5,531 nucleotides of DNA. It comes from DSYF01 sp041181065. GTDB lineage: Bacteria; Verrucomicrobiota; Verrucomicrobiia; Limisphaerales; DSYF01. Where the stretch lies: the NCBI GenBank assembly GCA_041181065.1, contig JBEGQI010000192.1, forward strand, positions 1-5,531, given 5' to 3'. Numbering within the stretch: the stretch's first letter is position 1; every line of letters begins with the position of its first letter. This document shows, one piece after another, positions 4,597 to 5,531 of the stretch. The position numbers and the translations under genes are program-made. The notes below the pieces were generated by a model, which saw nothing but the letters and a program-made list of their open reading frames with translations, was not told the origin of the DNA and ran no database searches.

Positions 4597-4721
4597 CGTC
4601 ATCCTCTATCCGCCGTCTCCCGATCCGCCGATAGAGTGCGGTGGGCACAGGCAAGTCCGTTTGTCTGTGTCAAGGGCTGCGCTCGCTGGTCACACAGGGG
4701 CGCGGCCCGCTTCGTCTTACG
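4597..4721 (-). other. Gap within the late operon
   Basis: A non-coding gap of about 125 nt between the endolysin stop and the holin/spanin-like gene, in an operon whose other junctions overlap. It contains CTGTGT (4665-4670) pairing with ACACAG (4692-4697) around a GC-rich loop, and a lone TTGACA on the minus strand without a matching -10 box. No peptide longer than a few codons is convincing. It may delay or attenuate the downstream lysis genes. Confidence 0.4.
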
Positions 4722-5156
4722 TCAGGCCCATTGGCCTGTGAGCATCTGTTCGGCTAACCGTGTCGCGCGGGCGCCGACTTGCCCGCTCCACGCACTCGCC
4801 AGCATTTCACTCGCCGCCTGCTCGTAGTCCTGATGCACGAGCGCCGAAAACATCCGCTTGAAGCCCTGCAACTTCACGGGCCCCATGTTCAGGCACATGT
4901 TGATCAACACCGCCTGCCGCACGGGCGACAGATCGAGATACGCGGGCATCACCTCACACAACCGCTCGGCCGTGCGGAGATCGTTCGCCAGCAAGTACTC
5001 CGCTTCATCCTTCGAGATGCCGCCCCCGCGGGACGGATCAAGTAAGCGGCCATAGCCAATCGTCAGTAATCCGAGTGAGTCTCGATACAACACGCCGCGA
5101 AAACCCTCATCGTTCTTGACCTGTGCGCGCAGGCGTAACCGATCCGCATCGGTCAC
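4722..5156 (-). CDS. Endolysin, GH24 T4-type lysozyme (muramidase, 144 aa)
   Basis: Cleaves the beta-1,4 bond between N-acetylmuramic acid and N-acetylglucosamine of peptidoglycan at the end of infection. The triad E17, D26, T32 lies in NDEGFRGVLYRDSLGLLTIG, with the same spacing as E11, D20, T26 of T4 lysozyme, followed by GYG. The C-terminal half has the family pattern FKRMFSALVHQDYEQAASEM and WSGQVGARATRLAEQMLTG. Length is normal for the family. Start chosen at GTG 5154-5156, because it overlaps the upstream stop as GTGA and has AAGG seven bases before it; ATG 5181-5183 would add nine residues. No signal peptide or SAR helix, so release to the wall should need a holin, probably the neighbouring one-TM protein. 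Confidence 0.93.
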   Translation of the reverse strand: MTDADRLRLRAQVKNDEGFRGVLYRDSLGLLTIGYGRLLDPSRGGGISKDEAEYLLANDLRTAERLCEVMPAYLDLSPVRQAVLINMCLNMGPVKLQGFKRMFSALVHQDYEQAASEMLASAWSGQVGARATRLAEQMLTGQWA

Positions 5157-5485
5157 GGGAGCGCCTTGTAAATCGCCATCCATTCCGATCGCGCGGTGAT
5201 CAGTTCGGCCGGCGTCGGCGGCCGTCCGAGTATCCGGCGCAAGGCCCAGCGTACGGTCGCATTGATCGCCTTCTGGCCATCCACGCCCGCTGCCGCGTCT
5301 TCATCGGCCAACTGCGCGGGCGTCGGAAACGTGAACCCGTTGATAGTGGGCTGCGCTAACGCTTGCAATGTCTCCGGCTGCACCTTCCACGTCGATCGAT
5401 CGGATTCATCCCCGATCACCACCTCAGACACAGCGATACCCGCCGCCGTGATCTGCGCTTTGAGTCGTGCCGCGAGATCGATCAT
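5153..5485 (-). CDS. Unknown phage late protein (110 aa)
   Basis: Start chosen at ATG 5483-5485, which overlaps a TGA of an upstream frame as ATGA; ATG 5495-5497, four codons earlier, is possible. The protein has an N-terminal helix (IDLAARLKAQITAAG), then a segment reading EVVIGDESDRSTWKV and LAQPTINGFTF, and a helical C-terminus ending in LITARSEWMAIYKALP. No signal or membrane segment. I recognise no named domain; its place just upstream of the endolysin suggests a tail-associated or small late protein. The closing R-x-E-W-x-A-I motif also occurs at the end of the 218-aa protein downstream. It ends by overlapping the endolysin start. Confidence 0.75.
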   Translation of the reverse strand: MIDLAARLKAQITAAGIAVSEVVIGDESDRSTWKVQPETLQALAQPTINGFTFPTPAQLADEDAAAGVDGQKAINATVRWALRRILGRPPTPAELITARSEWMAIYKALP

Positions 5486-5531
5486 TGCATCACCCATCCC
5501 AGCATGCCGCTCTGCTCCGAGAACGCACCCG
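5482..5531 (-). CDS. C-terminal end of an upstream late gene (partial)
   Basis: An open frame enters from the right edge and stops at TGA 5482-5484, encoding GAFSEQSGMLGWVMQ. The ATGA overlap with the next gene matches the other junctions of this operon, which is the main support. Too short to identify; a tail or other structural protein is the natural guess from position. Confidence 0.45.
   Translation of the reverse strand, partial: GAFSEQSGMLGWVMQ

Noticed and set aside
4621..4700. Minus-strand TTGACA in the late-operon gap as a promoter
   Set aside because: No acceptable -10 hexamer at 16-18 nt spacing.
1..5531. tRNA, CRISPR array, insertion sequence or att site
   Set aside because: No cloverleaf, regularly spaced repeat array, transposase motif or tRNA-end duplication was seen on reading both strands.

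Overview
The window reads as part of a temperate tailed phage or prophage. It holds a divergent repressor/Cro-type switch, an HNH endonuclease cut by the left edge, a block of small exported or unknown accessory proteins, and a late leftward operon with a T4-type lysozyme. The DNA looks GC-rich. The lipoprotein (short signal, Cys, then a long Thr/Pro/Ala-rich tether and a metzincin core) resembles proteins I associate with Acidobacteriota such as Vicinamibacteria. Together with the outer-membrane-like and Tat-like proteins it suggests a didermal host, but that host assignment is inference.

Layout. 1-304 (-): HNH endonuclease, open at the left edge. 346-570 (-): 74-aa Cro-like HTH protein. 571-687: switch region with a near-consensus leftward promoter and three similar 15-bp dyads at 584, 616 and 632, a 16-bp register; a fourth copy lies inside the HNH gene at 245. 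688-1185 (+): 165-aa HTH repressor candidate. 1186-1555: mostly gene-poor. 1556-2598 (+): zinc-metalloprotease lipoprotein followed by a 95-aa unknown protein, apparently one operon. 2669-2977 (-): small protein with a beta-rich, Phe-terminated C-terminus. 3034-3285 (+): small protein with a twin-arginine-like N-terminus. 3282-5531 (-): late operon running right to left: the end of an unknown gene, a 110-aa unknown protein, the GH24 endolysin, a one-TM holin/spanin-like protein, a protein with a possible Cys-His-Asp site, and a DUF1353 protein.

How the parts may work together. The two HTH proteins would compete for the phased operators. The best operator lies in the -35/-10 spacer of the Cro-side promoter, so repressor binding would shut off Cro and the HNH gene. 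That promoter is placed so that transcription would begin at or next to the Cro ATG, giving a leaderless mRNA. The late genes are chained by ATGA/GTGA stop-start overlaps, apart from one gap of about 125 nt after the endolysin. Between switch and late operon, strands alternate (+, -, +), as expected of independently transcribed accessory ('moron') genes, and three of the four proteins look envelope-directed. No tRNA, CRISPR array, transposase or att site was recognised.
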